From Coprobacillaceae bacterium UN01-12pH3A (GTDB lineage: Bacteria; Bacillota_I; Bacilli_A; Erysipelotrichales; Coprobacillaceae): a stretch of 64,000 nt of DNA. The notes beneath the pieces were generated by a model that had not been told where the DNA came from, made no database searches, and worked only from the letters and a program-made list of their open reading frames with translations. This document shows positions 28,928-38,298 of this stretch, in pieces. A program made the translations under genes and the position numbers. Location of the stretch: assembly GCA_027676805.1 (NCBI GenBank), contig JAQENU010000007.1:62001-126000 (forward strand), written 5' to 3'. Numbering within the stretch: position 1 is the stretch's first letter; each line of letters starts with the position of its first letter.

Positions 28928-30975
28928 TTGTTTAATATCTGCTTATACATATATTGTTTCACAGCGCGCTTTATTGCCCTTGCTCCATACTTTTGAATCT
29001 CCTCTTTAGGTAGCAGCTCATTTAATTTGTTACTTTCATACTGGATATCCATATTTAATTGCTTATTGTAGGTTTCAATCTGCATATCTGCAATCTGTCG
29101 AGCCGCATCTTCACTGATTGGATCAAAATAAATAACCTGATCAATACGGTTCAGCCATTCTTTAGGGAAAATAGAATCGATAATGTTATTCTTTTTCTTA
29201 TCCTTTTTAAAACCAATAGAATCTTTCAAAGCGTCACAGCCGGCATTTGAAGTCATAATAATAATACATTCTTTAAAATCAATGGTTTTTCCACGTTGAT
29301 CTTTTAAAACCCCTTCATCAAAAACAGATAAGAAAAGATTTAATACGTCACGATGCGCTTTTTCAATTTCATCTAATAAGATTACGCTTCGCGGATGGCT
29401 GCTCATATGCTTCACTAGCAATGACTGCTCATCATATCCGATATATCCGGGACTTGCTCCGATGATCTTGCTTACGCTGCTGGATTCCTTGTATTCAGAC
29501 ATATCTAATTTGATAAAATGATGTTCATCATCTAAATAATACTTTGCCAACAGTTTTGCAATCTCTGTCTTACCTACACCGGTAGGTCCCACAAATAAAG
29601 AAACCCATTTAGGCTGTCCATCTTCATATAATCCACTTTCAACCAAAGAGAGTTGCTGAATGATTGTTTCGATTGCTTCGTCCTGCCCTTTAATATACTT
29701 GAGCAACTGTCCTTTTAAGTACTGTAATCGATTGCTGTGGGCTTTCATATTGGTCAGCTCTTCAACCATTTTATCCACATCATGCTTATCGATACTTTCA
29801 CTCTTATTCATCTTCGCTCTTACTAAAATTAAATCTAAAAGATCTATAGCACTATCCGGCATAAAACGATTATGAAAATGACGTGAGGCATTTTCAACCA
29901 GATATGGAATTAAACTGTCCTCTAGCTTTACCTGATGAAATTTTTCAAAGGATTCTTTTAATCCCTCAATGATCGCCGTTGTTTCAGCAAGTGTTGTCGG
30001 ATCTAAATGAACATACTGGAAACGACGGTTTAAAGCTTCATCTTTTTCAAAATACTTGTAGTACTCATCTTGTGTAGTAGCACCGATACAGGTAAACTGT
30101 CTTCTTGCAATATAAGGCTTGATAATATTCGAAGCATCAATCGCTCCTTCTGCACCACCGGCACCTATAATATTATGGATTTCGTCGATAAAAATAATGC
30201 AATGAGGATCATTGCATACTTTACGTATGATCTTCTTAAACTTTTCTTCAAATTCACCACGATATTTTGTTCCTGCTACAACACTGACAAGATCTAATTC
30301 GTAGAGCGTACATTCTTTTAAGGCTTCCGGTACATTTCCATTATTAATTTCAATAGCCAGTTTTTCTACTAAAGCTGTCTTTCCAACTCCCGCTTTTCCA
30401 ACAATGATTGCATTATTCTTTTCTTTACGACTGAGGACTTCTATTAACTGATGAAGTTCTTTATCCCGACCGATGACGAAAGTATTTTGAGCTTTTACTC
30501 GTTTATTGATATTGATTAATTCATTAATTTGATCAAGCTCATTTTCTGTCTTTGTCATTTCTTCCAATTCCTCTTTTACTTCTTCAATATCGACATCATA
30601 CTTTTTCAGCAATTCTATTGCCACACTGTCTTCTACGCTTAAAAGCCCCAAGCATAGACATTCCACGCTTACCTTTTTTTCACCACGCTGATGTGATTCT
30701 TTAATCGCCTTATCTAAGATAACACGAACAATATTTGTATATTCCATATAAAAGGGCTGCATGTCATTGGTTCCAAACAAGCGAATGATGTCATCCTGCA
30801 ATTTCTGCTCCGTAATCTGATACTTTTCCAGTAAGGGATACATTGCATTATCTTTCATTTTCATAATCGATAATAGCAGATGCTCGCTGCCTACGTTTGC
30901 ATGTCCCAAATCAAACGCAACACTTTCAGCTATCACAATGATCTTTTGTGCTTTTTCACTAAACTTAGTTAACAT
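28915..30975 (-). CDS. ClpA/ClpC-type AAA+ unfoldase lacking the M-domain
   Basis: 686 aa. N-terminal double Clp-N repeat (about 1-140), AAA-1 with GKAGVGKTALVEKLA and IIFIDEIHNIIG, then AAA-2 with VGPTGVGKTEIAKLLA. Unlike ClpC (about 810-850 aa) there is almost nothing between the AAA domains, so the MecA/McsB-binding middle domain is missing and the layout is nearer ClpA. A likely ClpP-docking tripeptide IGF occurs in KDSIGFKKD. ctsR, mcsA and mcsB, the usual clpC neighbours, are absent. Probable role: protein unfolding for ClpP. Confidence 0.88.
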   Translation of the reverse strand: MLTKFSEKAQKIIVIAESVAFDLGHANVGSEHLLLSIMKMKDNAMYPLLEKYQITEQKLQDDIIRLFGTNDMQPFYMEYTNIVRVILDKAIKESHQRGEKKVSVECLCLGLLSVEDSVAIELLKKYDVDIEEVKEELEEMTKTENELDQINELININKRVKAQNTFVIGRDKELHQLIEVLSRKEKNNAIIVGKAGVGKTALVEKLAIEINNGNVPEALKECTLYELDLVSVVAGTKYRGEFEEKFKKIIRKVCNDPHCIIFIDEIHNIIGAGGAEGAIDASNIIKPYIARRQFTCIGATTQDEYYKYFEKDEALNRRFQYVHLDPTTLAETTAIIEGLKESFEKFHQVKLEDSLIPYLVENASRHFHNRFMPDSAIDLLDLILVRAKMNKSESIDKHDVDKMVEELTNMKAHSNRLQYLKGQLLKYIKGQDEAIETIIQQLSLVESGLYEDGQPKWVSLFVGPTGVGKTEIAKLLAKYYLDDEHHFIKLDMSEYKESSSVSKIIGASPGYIGYDEQSLLVKHMSSHPRSVILLDEIEKAHRDVLNLFLSVFDEGVLKDQRGKTIDFKECIIIMTSNAGCDALKDSIGFKKDKKKNNIIDSIFPKEWLNRIDQVIYFDPISEDAARQIADMQIETYNKQLNMDIQYESNKLNELLPKEEIQKYGARAIKRAVKQYMYKQILNNTHV

Positions 30976-31122
30976 AGTACACCTACTTTCTCTTTCTATT
31001 GTATGAAATTACTTTTAAATTATTAACCTTTTATCCCGGCTTTAAACAACACACAAAAGTTTATTCAATGCTCTTTATTTTATACGTGACTATGTTACAA
31101 TTAATGACAAGGAGATGTGTAT

Positions 31123-31665
31123 ATGAAACTTTTAGAAACAACACGATTAGTGCTGAGAGATTGGCAACAAAGTGATTTAAATGATTTTTTTGCCTATGCA
31201 TCAAAACCTAATATTGGTCCTGCTGCTGGCTGGCCCGCTCATACCTGCATTGCGACCACACAGCAAATTTTAGACAGCTTTATTAAAGGTCAAGAGGTTT
31301 GGGCAATTACAGATAAACAGTCTCATCGTGTCATCGGTTCTATTGGACTGCATCCTGATGAACATCGCAAGAATCCTAATTGCCGTATGATTGGTTATAT
31401 TTTAGATGATCAATACTGGGGGAAAGGACTGATGAAAGAAGCTGTAGATGCTGTACTCGACTATGCTTTTAATGATCTATCATTAGAACTTATTTCAGTT
31501 TATCATTACCCATTTAATCAGCAGTCAAAAAGAGTTATTGAAAAATGTGGCTTTACTTATGAAGGAACCATGCGCCATGCCCTTATTCATTTTGATAAAG
31601 GAGTCATTGATAGCTGCTGCTACTCCATGACCAAAGAGGAATTTAACCAGCAAAAAAGATCTTAA
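31123..31665 (+). CDS. GNAT N-acetyltransferase (RimJ/RimL type)
   Basis: 180 aa single GNAT domain: LLETTRLVLRDWQQSDL start, acetyl-CoA loop QYWGKGLMKEAVDAVLDY, and the C-terminal NQQSKRVIEKCGFTYEGTMR pattern common to protein-N-terminal and small-molecule acetyltransferases. AAGGAG lies eight bases before the ATG at 31123; a GTG two codons earlier overlaps the ribosome site. It is alone on the plus strand between clp and the alpha-glucosidase. Substrate unknown. Confidence 0.9.
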   Translation: MKLLETTRLVLRDWQQSDLNDFFAYASKPNIGPAAGWPAHTCIATTQQILDSFIKGQEVWAITDKQSHRVIGSIGLHPDEHRKNPNCRMIGYILDDQYWGKGLMKEAVDAVLDYAFNDLSLELISVYHYPFNQQSKRVIEKCGFTYEGTMRHALIHFDKGVIDSCCYSMTKEEFNQQKRS

Positions 31666-31739
31666 ATATTTGATTTGACTCCAATCCGTTCGCTTTTCAT
31701 CTAGCTTTTTGGAGTTATCTCAATTTTCAAGATCTTTTT
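31652..31739 (+). terminator. Bidirectional terminator between GNAT gene and alpha-glucosidase
   Basis: Nested inverted repeats: outer AAAAGATCTT/AAGATCTTTT and inner ACTCCAA/TTGGAGT, with T-rich tails on both strands, in the convergent intergenic space. Confidence 0.6.
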
Positions 31740-31743
31740 CTTA

Positions 31744-33384
31744 TTATTTTATCATCACAAATTGAAACGGCTTCAACTCTCCTAATTGATAGTCCGTATA
31801 GTTGTTCAATAATATATTTCCCTTAATCTCCCTGATTTTAAGTGTTTTTGGACTGAAATTGCATAGACAGCGGATCTTTCCCTCTGCGCTCACACGTGAA
31901 TAAGCAATGACATCATCCGGCATTTCTAATAATTCTTCAAAGTCACCTTCCACTAAGATTGATTCTGCTTTACGAAGTGCTATCATCAATTTATAGAATT
32001 GAAAAACTGAGGGCTCATTGTTTAGTTGTTCAGCTACATTAATTTCTTTGTAGTTATCCATCATTTTAATCCATGGTTTTACGTCTGAAAATCCAGCATA
32101 CTCACTGTCATCCCAATGCATTGGCGTTCGTGTATTATCACGACTTCTTAAATTCACAAAATGCAGTGCTTCTTCTTTACTGTACCCTTCTTCTATCGCT
32201 CTTTGATATTGACCAATACTGCCAATGTCATTGAATTCATCAATGCTTTGACGAGTAAAATTGACCATTCCAATTTCCTGACCCTGATAGATAAATGGTG
32301 TTCCTCTTAAATTAAAGAACATCCCTGCCAGCATTGTTTTTGAATAATAATGTCGATCTTCTTCATTAACAATCAGCTTATCGATGGAACGCGGCTGGTC
32401 ATGATTTTCTAAAAAGCTTGCAACCCAGCCAATCTTTTGAATCTCTCTTTGACCTGTAAATAATAATTCGCGATATTCCTTAGGTGTCCACGCTTTTCTT
32501 TTAAACCATTCTTCATCTTCACCGATATCAAAATTAGAGTAATTAAAATCAAACATCATTGAAAAGCATCCTTGATCTCCAATAAAAATTCCTAAATCAG
32601 GATAGTTAACTCCTACCGCTTCAGCTACTGTCATACAATTATGTTTTGCAAAGGTCTCTCTTTTCATTTCTTCAAAGAATTTTTCTATTCCTGACTGGTT
32701 CCTTGAAAAAGCAAAGCATGCAGATAAGCCATCGGTACCATCAACCGGTCCATCTTGATAACGCTGATCCTTTTTTATAAAGTTGATCGCATCTACCCTA
32801 AATCCCGCAATTCCTTTTTCCAGCCACCAATTGATCATCTTATATAAATCTTGACGCATTTGTGGATTTTCCCAATTTAAATCCGGTTGACGCTGCGAAA
32901 AAGCATGAAAATAATAATCCTCTGTACCTTCCACTTTTTTCCAAACTGAACCGCCAAATACACTGCGCCAATTCGTTGGCTCTTTACCATCTTTTGATGA
33001 TTTAAAGATATAGTAATCCCGATAAGGGCTATCCGGATTCGCAATCGCTTCTTTAAACCAAGGATGTTCGTCTGAGGTATGGTTAATTACCAAATCCATG
33101 ATAATTTTAATATTTTTCTTTTTAGCTTCTTGAATTAACTCTTCTAAATCCTGCATCGTTCCAAATTCCGGGTTAATGTCATAATAATCGGAAATATCGT
33201 AACCATTATCATCCATTGGGGATTTATAGATAGGACACAGCCACAGCAATGTCACCCCTAAATTTTCTAAATAATCCAGTTTTTCTGTAATTCCTTTAAT
33301 GTCACCGATTCCATCATGATTAGTATCCTTAAAACTTCTTGGATAGATCTGATAAGCAACTTCATTTTTCCACCATTCGTTCAT
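31744..33384 (-). CDS. GH13 alpha-glucosidase (MalL/oligo-1,6-glucosidase group)
   Basis: 546 aa intracellular glycosidase, no signal peptide. The catalytic triad is visible: nucleophile Asp198 (GFRVDAINF), acid/base Glu255 (TVAEAVG) and Asp329 (ENHDQPRS). The residue after the nucleophile is Ala199; in characterised relatives Val favours alpha-1,6 and Ala or Thr alpha-1,4 bonds, so maltose-type substrates are suggested (inference). N-terminal WWKNEVAYQIYPRSF is typical. No transporter or regulator lies next to it. Trehalose-6-phosphate hydrolase is a less likely alternative. Confidence 0.9.
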   Translation of the reverse strand: MNEWWKNEVAYQIYPRSFKDTNHDGIGDIKGITEKLDYLENLGVTLLWLCPIYKSPMDDNGYDISDYYDINPEFGTMQDLEELIQEAKKKNIKIIMDLVINHTSDEHPWFKEAIANPDSPYRDYYIFKSSKDGKEPTNWRSVFGGSVWKKVEGTEDYYFHAFSQRQPDLNWENPQMRQDLYKMINWWLEKGIAGFRVDAINFIKKDQRYQDGPVDGTDGLSACFAFSRNQSGIEKFFEEMKRETFAKHNCMTVAEAVGVNYPDLGIFIGDQGCFSMMFDFNYSNFDIGEDEEWFKRKAWTPKEYRELLFTGQREIQKIGWVASFLENHDQPRSIDKLIVNEEDRHYYSKTMLAGMFFNLRGTPFIYQGQEIGMVNFTRQSIDEFNDIGSIGQYQRAIEEGYSKEEALHFVNLRSRDNTRTPMHWDDSEYAGFSDVKPWIKMMDNYKEINVAEQLNNEPSVFQFYKLMIALRKAESILVEGDFEELLEMPDDVIAYSRVSAEGKIRCLCNFSPKTLKIREIKGNILLNNYTDYQLGELKPFQFVMIK

Positions 33385-33470
33385 AAGTCATCCTCCATAT
33401 AATTATATTATACAAAATTGAATTGGTAATTTGTGGCTCTTTTTTGATTTTATTACAGCACATTTTTGAC

Positions 33471-33493
33471 AAAAAAACATGCCGAAGCATGTT
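33471..33493 (-). terminator. Terminator of the L,D-transpeptidase gene
   Basis: AACATGC-TTCG-GCATGTT on the minus strand, a stable tetraloop hairpin, followed by at least six T. Adjoins the stop codon. Confidence 0.9.
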
Positions 33494-34758
33494 TAATATA
33501 AAGCATTATATGATGGATAGATGGCAATCAATGCATCTGACTGCAATCGCTGCATTACACTAGCAAGGACACTTTCCGGTATTGCCACACATCCATATGT
33601 ATAACTTCCTATATCACAGTGGATAAAAATAGCGGACCCTACTCCAGGAGTACAATTCGGATTATAGTTAATATTTACACAGTAATTATAATATCCCGGA
33701 AATTCAACAATATGCTCCGCACTGCTCCAATCGGAAGCAGTTTGTGTGATATCTACAAATTGATTATAGTATTTTGAGTTTACATCATCCACCCAATAAT
33801 GGTTGCTGTTTGCCTGAGTGTAACCGTATGTTGCACCCGGATTTCCATTCAAGCCAAAATTCATTCCTAGACTAAAGACGCCATTTGGTGTTGTTCTTGA
33901 CCATTCTGTTGTTGGACCAATGCCATTCACACCGACACGCGCACTGCATTGAAGAACCTCAACCCAAACTCCGTTGCGTTTTTCATGTAAAGCAAAATCA
34001 GCATACGATCCTCCGGTTCCAACAACCGTAAGTAATTGTGTTGTATTATTTGAAGCACTAAGACTTGCAGCTAAAGACTGCTGAACATCTTGGGGAGGGG
34101 TCTGGTTTTCAACATTTGATGTTGACCCTGCATTTGAATTGCTTGTTGCAGTATTGCTTCCTAACTCTGGCGTATCAGAGGACGCCGTTGCTTCTTGTTC
34201 ATCTGTTTTCTTTTCGATCACTGTTACACTTACTGTCTTTTGTGTTTCGTTTCCGGCAATATCCCTTACAGATACTACCATCGAATAATCCCCAGGTTCG
34301 TCTTTATTAATAAGAGAGAGATCATATTTTATTTCTTCTAATTCATTTAAATCTTTTGCTGTAAATAAATTCTCTGTTGCTAATTCTTCTCCCTGAGTCA
34401 GTTCTAGTTGATCCGGTCCATCTAATTCCGGCTTGATGGTATCTTCAATCACAATCTTAAAAGTAAGTTCTTCTTTGTTATAAAGAATTTTAGCAGAATA
34501 TTCTCCAGTCTTAACAAAAGATAATTCGTCTTTCACCATTTTAGACTGATCCGGAATATCTACAACCAATTCCATTTTTTCCAGTTCATCTTGCGTTATA
34601 TTTTCTGTATCTAAATAATCTTTTAAATCAGTACTTAACGCAGTTCCCAATTCCGCTTTAAATACATCCTGCTTTAATTTTAATTCTTTTTTCTGACTGC
34701 ACCCAGCTATCGCGATAATCAACCCAATCGCAATCCATATTTTACACATCTTTATCAT
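33493..34758 (-). CDS. L,D-transpeptidase (YkuD family) lipoprotein
   Basis: 421 aa. Lipoprotein signal with Cys20 in the lipobox IAGC, two Ig-like or cadherin-like extracellular repeats (about 80-190, DRPD/GPDQ and DIAGNETQKTVSV stretches), a Ser/Thr/Asn-rich linker (about 190-245), and a C-terminal YkuD catalytic domain. His380 and Cys390 (HCDIGSYTYGCVAIP) fit the H..SxGC active site. It would form 3-3 peptidoglycan cross-links or anchor proteins outside the membrane. The ATG at 34758 follows AGGTGG; a longer frame adds 17 residues without support. Confidence 0.87.
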   Translation of the reverse strand: MIKMCKIWIAIGLIIAIAGCSQKKELKLKQDVFKAELGTALSTDLKDYLDTENITQDELEKMELVVDIPDQSKMVKDELSFVKTGEYSAKILYNKEELTFKIVIEDTIKPELDGPDQLELTQGEELATENLFTAKDLNELEEIKYDLSLINKDEPGDYSMVVSVRDIAGNETQKTVSVTVIEKKTDEQEATASSDTPELGSNTATSNSNAGSTSNVENQTPPQDVQQSLAASLSASNNTTQLLTVVGTGGSYADFALHEKRNGVWVEVLQCSARVGVNGIGPTTEWSRTTPNGVFSLGMNFGLNGNPGATYGYTQANSNHYWVDDVNSKYYNQFVDITQTASDWSSAEHIVEFPGYYNYCVNINYNPNCTPGVGSAIFIHCDIGSYTYGCVAIPESVLASVMQRLQSDALIAIYPSYNALY

Positions 34759-34849
34759 TTTATCCCACCTAACATATCCATTATAACAATTCCGACAAGC
34801 AAAAACCAACTACTTTCTTATAAAAGAAAAGAATGAGCTGCCCCCATTC

Positions 34850-35323
34850 TTAACTAGCTAAAACCTTTATAACACCACATGCAATCTTCTTGCCCGCATT
34901 TCCTGCTGGCTGACTGGTAAAATCATCCACCTTATCATGAATGATGATCGTTCGATTAACGATTTGATCCGGAGAAAACTTATCGGTATACACACACATC
35001 CAAGCGTACCCCTGATTTGAAAACAAAGGTGGTAAATCTCCGGTATGGTAAGGGTGCGGACAGTCATTTAAAGAAAAATGACTGCCTGAATTTTTATAAG
35101 GATCTTCTTTATCTCCGGTACAACTATCTCCAGCATGAATGTGTAAAGCATGGATTCCCTGATTGCAGCTTGTCTGCGGCAACCCGGACACCTCAACCAT
35201 GATCAAAGCCCCATCAAGATATTTATATGCTGTCATCATGCCGGTAATCCCATTTCCTGAAATAGAAGCATAAACCTGTGGCGTATCATAATATAAAACT
35301 TTTAAAATATCAAAAGAGTTCAA
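34850..35323 (-). CDS. Cu/Zn superoxide dismutase-family protein, cytosolic
   Basis: 157 aa, no signal peptide or lipobox, unlike most bacterial SodC. All metal ligands are present by alignment: Cu site His61, His63, His82, His129; Zn site His82, His90, His93, Asp96; disulfide cysteines Cys68 and Cys149. The active-site arginine of SOD (human Arg143, GNAGSR) is Lys146 (GNAGKK), a change that usually lowers superoxide turnover. It is upstream of nothing obvious but follows a di-iron ferritin-like gene by 53 bases. Spore-associated or weak SOD activity is inference. Confidence 0.85.
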   Translation of the reverse strand: MNSFDILKVLYYDTPQVYASISGNGITGMMTAYKYLDGALIMVEVSGLPQTSCNQGIHALHIHAGDSCTGDKEDPYKNSGSHFSLNDCPHPYHTGDLPPLFSNQGYAWMCVYTDKFSPDQIVNRTIIIHDKVDDFTSQPAGNAGKKIACGVIKVLAS

Positions 35324-35376
35324 AGCAATTCCCCCTTGTATACCATATGTTTGCTGCTTTGATTTGGTGCCTATCT

Positions 35377-35880
35377 TTATCCACAGTATTTACATAGTAA
35401 ATTATTTAGTAATTCAACATGATGCTGCTCATCTAAAATAATTCTTTCCAACATCTTTACTATATTTTCATCACAAATAATAGCTGCCTGCTGCTGATAT
35501 TTTTTTATGGCATCTTGTTCTCCTTGAATTGCATATTTTAATAAACAGCTTAATTCCTTTGGATATGCATGAAATTGCGGTGACCAATATTCAAAATTGC
35601 CTTGATCGCATGACCACCAGCGGGGATCAACACCCTCCAGCAGACAAAATTGACTAAAAATATCTAAATGATGCATTTCGACAATACTGATTGCGTGAAA
35701 TGTATCTGATATTTCCTTAAATCCCGGGCTTGTAATAATTTTATTATATGTGTACAAACTTACTGCATTTACTTCAGAATTACTGCTTCCTATATTTGAT
35801 AAAAGCATATAACCATATTCAGGATAAACACCATTGATCTGAATTGGCGGATAGGGTAAATCAACTTTATAACGGCTCAT
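35377..35880 (-). CDS. Ferritin-like di-iron protein
   Basis: 167 aa four-helix bundle of the rubrerythrin/ferritin-like superfamily. The di-iron ligands are visible as Glu36, Glu68-x2-His71, Glu121 and Glu151-x2-His154. No rubredoxin domain follows. The ATG at 35880 has GGAGGTG upstream; a longer frame adds 25 unsupported residues. Co-directional with the SOD-like gene, which suggests a two-gene oxidative-stress or spore-coat-related unit. The reaction, peroxidase or iron storage, cannot be decided. Confidence 0.75.
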   Translation of the reverse strand: MSRYKVDLPYPPIQINGVYPEYGYMLLSNIGSSNSEVNAVSLYTYNKIITSPGFKEISDTFHAISIVEMHHLDIFSQFCLLEGVDPRWWSCDQGNFEYWSPQFHAYPKELSCLLKYAIQGEQDAIKKYQQQAAIICDENIVKMLERIILDEQHHVELLNNLLCKYCG

Positions 35881-35955
35881 ATCAGCACCTCCATTATAAA
35901 TATACGGCAGCTTTGTACATTTATGTAAAGAAAACGAAAAAGTGGTTTTCACCAC

Positions 35956-36273
35956 TTATATATTTTATTATATCATATATTTCCATTAAAAGAATAGGCT
36001 TTTTTAAACATAGAAAAACGATTGTATTTCCAATCATGTATGACTATTATGTAAGTAGAAAGAGGAAGAAGTTCTTCAATGATGTAATAATAAAAAGAAG
36101 GGCAAATCCTTTGAGCATTGTTAATCTTAACCTATTTACCCCAAACACAACGTCCACAAAGTTAAGATTGAACGGTGGAACAAATTATCTAATATGGATC
36201 GTACAACGGAGTTTTAGAGAAAATTCTAACTCATAGTTAACTAACTGATGATCAACCATTAGATGAAATGTTC
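35956..36273. other. Intergenic stretch with one inverted repeat, no convincing gene
   Basis: A frame of about 110 codons on the plus strand has no ribosome site and unusual composition, so I do not call it. An inverted repeat AATCTTAAC (36123-36131) / GTTAAGATT (36161-36169) lies in the middle. It could be an operator or the trace of a small mobile element. Confidence 0.35.
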
Positions 36274-36307
36274 AAAAAGAGTTATGACAAAAGTCATAGC
36301 TCTTTTT
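36274..36307 (-). terminator. Terminator of the FAD/Rieske gene
   Basis: Arms AAAAGAGTTATGAC/GTCATAGCTCTTTT, nearly perfect, overlapping the 3' end of the coding sequence, with T-rich tails on both strands. Confidence 0.75.
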
Positions 36308-37721
36308 CATTGTCCTCATCTTCACTTGTCACAATAGTAGATTCAATCGATTCAATAGCCGGACCATCCAATACTTTACCCGTGTAGTCAAAACGTGAAC
36401 CATGGCACGGACATTCAAATGTGTGTTCTGAAGAATTATATTTTAATATACATCCTAAATGACTGCATACAGGAACAAATCCATAATAATGTCCATTTTC
36501 TTTATAGACGGCAACCATTGTATCATTTAAATCTGTCACTGTCCCACTATGATTATCCATATTTTCAATATCAACTTTCTTTAAAACAATACGGTCTACA
36601 ATTTCCGCTTTCATTGTTCTTAATGCTAATCTTGAAAAAGCAGATGCACTGGTTATTGGTTTAAAACGATGCGGTTCATACAAATCTTGATATTCACTTT
36701 CCTTGTTCAATATTAATTCGCTAATTAATTTTCCTGCAACATGACTCATAGTAATACCCCACTTATTGTAACCAGTTGCGACAAACATTGTAGGATCACC
36801 TTTATCATAATACCCAATCATCGGTAAACCGTCATGACTGATACAGTCTTGATTATGCCATGTTTGAATTTTATCATAGACTCGCAACGGTTTTTCTTTA
36901 TCCCCTACAAGTCGTTCATTTGTCACATGCAAATTATAATGATCGATATTGCGACGGCTGTAGATATCATCATCTTCACATAAAACAATTCGACGATCTC
37001 TTTGCGGCGTTAAAAAAAGTGCCGAACGAACCTGATGCATTTTCAAAAAATACATACTAGGAAAATTAAAGATAGGATAGCGTGTCGCTACCACTACATA
37101 TTTAGCGGTAATGCGATGTTGTCCAGATTTTAAAACATGCTTATGCTGAATCTTGGTATGATTAAGCACTTTTGTATGTTCATAGATATTAACATTATCT
37201 AATGTTTCTACGATTCCCTTCATATATTTTACTGGATCAAAGGTACCTAATGGGAACATCTTAATTTGATTGGTTGTAAACTCCATGGTGGAAATACTTC
37301 CTTCAAGCATATCACAAACTGTTTTTAAATCCTGTGGTTTATCAACAGAATAGAAATAATGCGGATTCACACTAAAGTCACACTGAATATTATTTTTCTC
37401 TATGATTTCAACTAAGGAAATATAGGCTTCTAAATTTGATTTAAAATATCGCAGTGCTGTCAATTCATTAAAAGACTGCTTAATATTTTTTAAAACACTC
37501 GGATGGAAATAGGAGATTTTTCCTGTCATATGAGAGGAAGAATGCGATCCAATCTCATCTCCTTCTACCAGTGTAATATGATACTGACTGTCCTTTAAAA
37601 AGTATGCACACATAAGCCCCGTCAATCCACCGCCAATAATTAGAACATCAGTCTCGATATCATGATCTAATGCTGGAAACTTTTTAATTTTTGTTTTTTG
37701 CTGCCAATAAGATTCTTTCAT
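36294..37721 (-). CDS. FAD-dependent oxidoreductase with C-terminal Rieske domain
   Basis: 475 aa. N-terminal DAO-type FAD domain (DVLIIGGGLTGLMCAYFL) and a C-terminal Rieske [2Fe-2S] domain (about 390-465) with C-x-H (CSHLGC) and C-x2-H (CPCHGSRF) ligands. This fusion resembles B. subtilis YhfW-type proteins, whose substrate is unknown. The ATG at 37721 follows GGGTG with proper spacing. The acidic tail (TSEDEDNEKEL) is unusual. It stands alone. Likely a cytosolic redox enzyme acting on a small amine or iminoacid (inference). Confidence 0.88.
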   Translation of the reverse strand: MKESYWQQKTKIKKFPALDHDIETDVLIIGGGLTGLMCAYFLKDSQYHITLVEGDEIGSHSSSHMTGKISYFHPSVLKNIKQSFNELTALRYFKSNLEAYISLVEIIEKNNIQCDFSVNPHYFYSVDKPQDLKTVCDMLEGSISTMEFTTNQIKMFPLGTFDPVKYMKGIVETLDNVNIYEHTKVLNHTKIQHKHVLKSGQHRITAKYVVVATRYPIFNFPSMYFLKMHQVRSALFLTPQRDRRIVLCEDDDIYSRRNIDHYNLHVTNERLVGDKEKPLRVYDKIQTWHNQDCISHDGLPMIGYYDKGDPTMFVATGYNKWGITMSHVAGKLISELILNKESEYQDLYEPHRFKPITSASAFSRLALRTMKAEIVDRIVLKKVDIENMDNHSGTVTDLNDTMVAVYKENGHYYGFVPVCSHLGCILKYNSSEHTFECPCHGSRFDYTGKVLDGPAIESIESTIVTSEDEDNEKEL

Positions 37722-37837
37722 TTTTATCACCCTAATAAGTATGACCAGAAAATAAAAGAAATATAGATTTAGAATTATAAATATTAAAAAATAACACTTT
37801 TCCCCATAATTTCATATACACTATAACTATATAAATA

Positions 37838-37868
37838 TTAAAATCCGGAATATTTACTCCGGATTTAC
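37838..37868 (-). terminator. Terminator hairpin downstream of the lipoprotein pseudogene
   Basis: AAATCCGG/CCGGATTT with a 10-nt loop and TTTTAATATT on the minus strand. Confidence 0.65.
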
Positions 37869-37894
37869 GTGATTTTAATGATGGATAACAATTT

Positions 37895-38298
37895 TTAAGA
37901 TTGCTTTTCATCAGCTAACTTTATTTTAAATTTTGAACCACCTTCTACAAGATATTTTGCTTCTTCGTATCTAGTATTTCATAGGACAGCGTGACTGTTT
38001 TGCTTTCTCTAACTTTAACTGAAAAATTCTTCTCACCTAAAATAATATTTTCATATCTCTTCCCATCGATTTCCAACTTCCATAAGGAACTGTCACAAGA
38101 AATCATTTCTTTTGATCAATTCTCCACTTTTATATCGACATCAAGTGTTATTTTGTCATGAAAGATAATTTCAGTCACACCATCCTCTGTGATATGAAAT
38201 TCCACATTTTATATTCAATAATATCACTTAAATTGCAGCTCTTTTGCTTAGTGCATCCTACCAAAAGCAATAAAACGCAAATAATAATTATTTTTCAC
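37895..38298 (-). pseudogene. Decayed lipoprotein gene
   Basis: Pieces of one protein appear in different frames of the minus strand: a signal with lipobox (CVLLLLVGCTKQKSC), then EDGVTEIIFHDKITLDVDIK, then an in-frame TGA, then SSLWKLEIDGKRYENIILG, and after another shift YEEAKYLVEGGSKFKIKL with its own stop. At least two frameshifts and one nonsense codon are needed to join them. The start overlaps the stop codon of the carboxylesterase gene, so it was once the next gene of that operon. Function of the intact parent is unknown. Confidence 0.7.

Noticed and set aside
35844..36236. 130-codon plus-strand open frame between the ferritin-like and Rieske genes
   Set aside because: No ribosome site, overlaps the start of a well-supported gene on the other strand, and its composition does not resemble a protein family.
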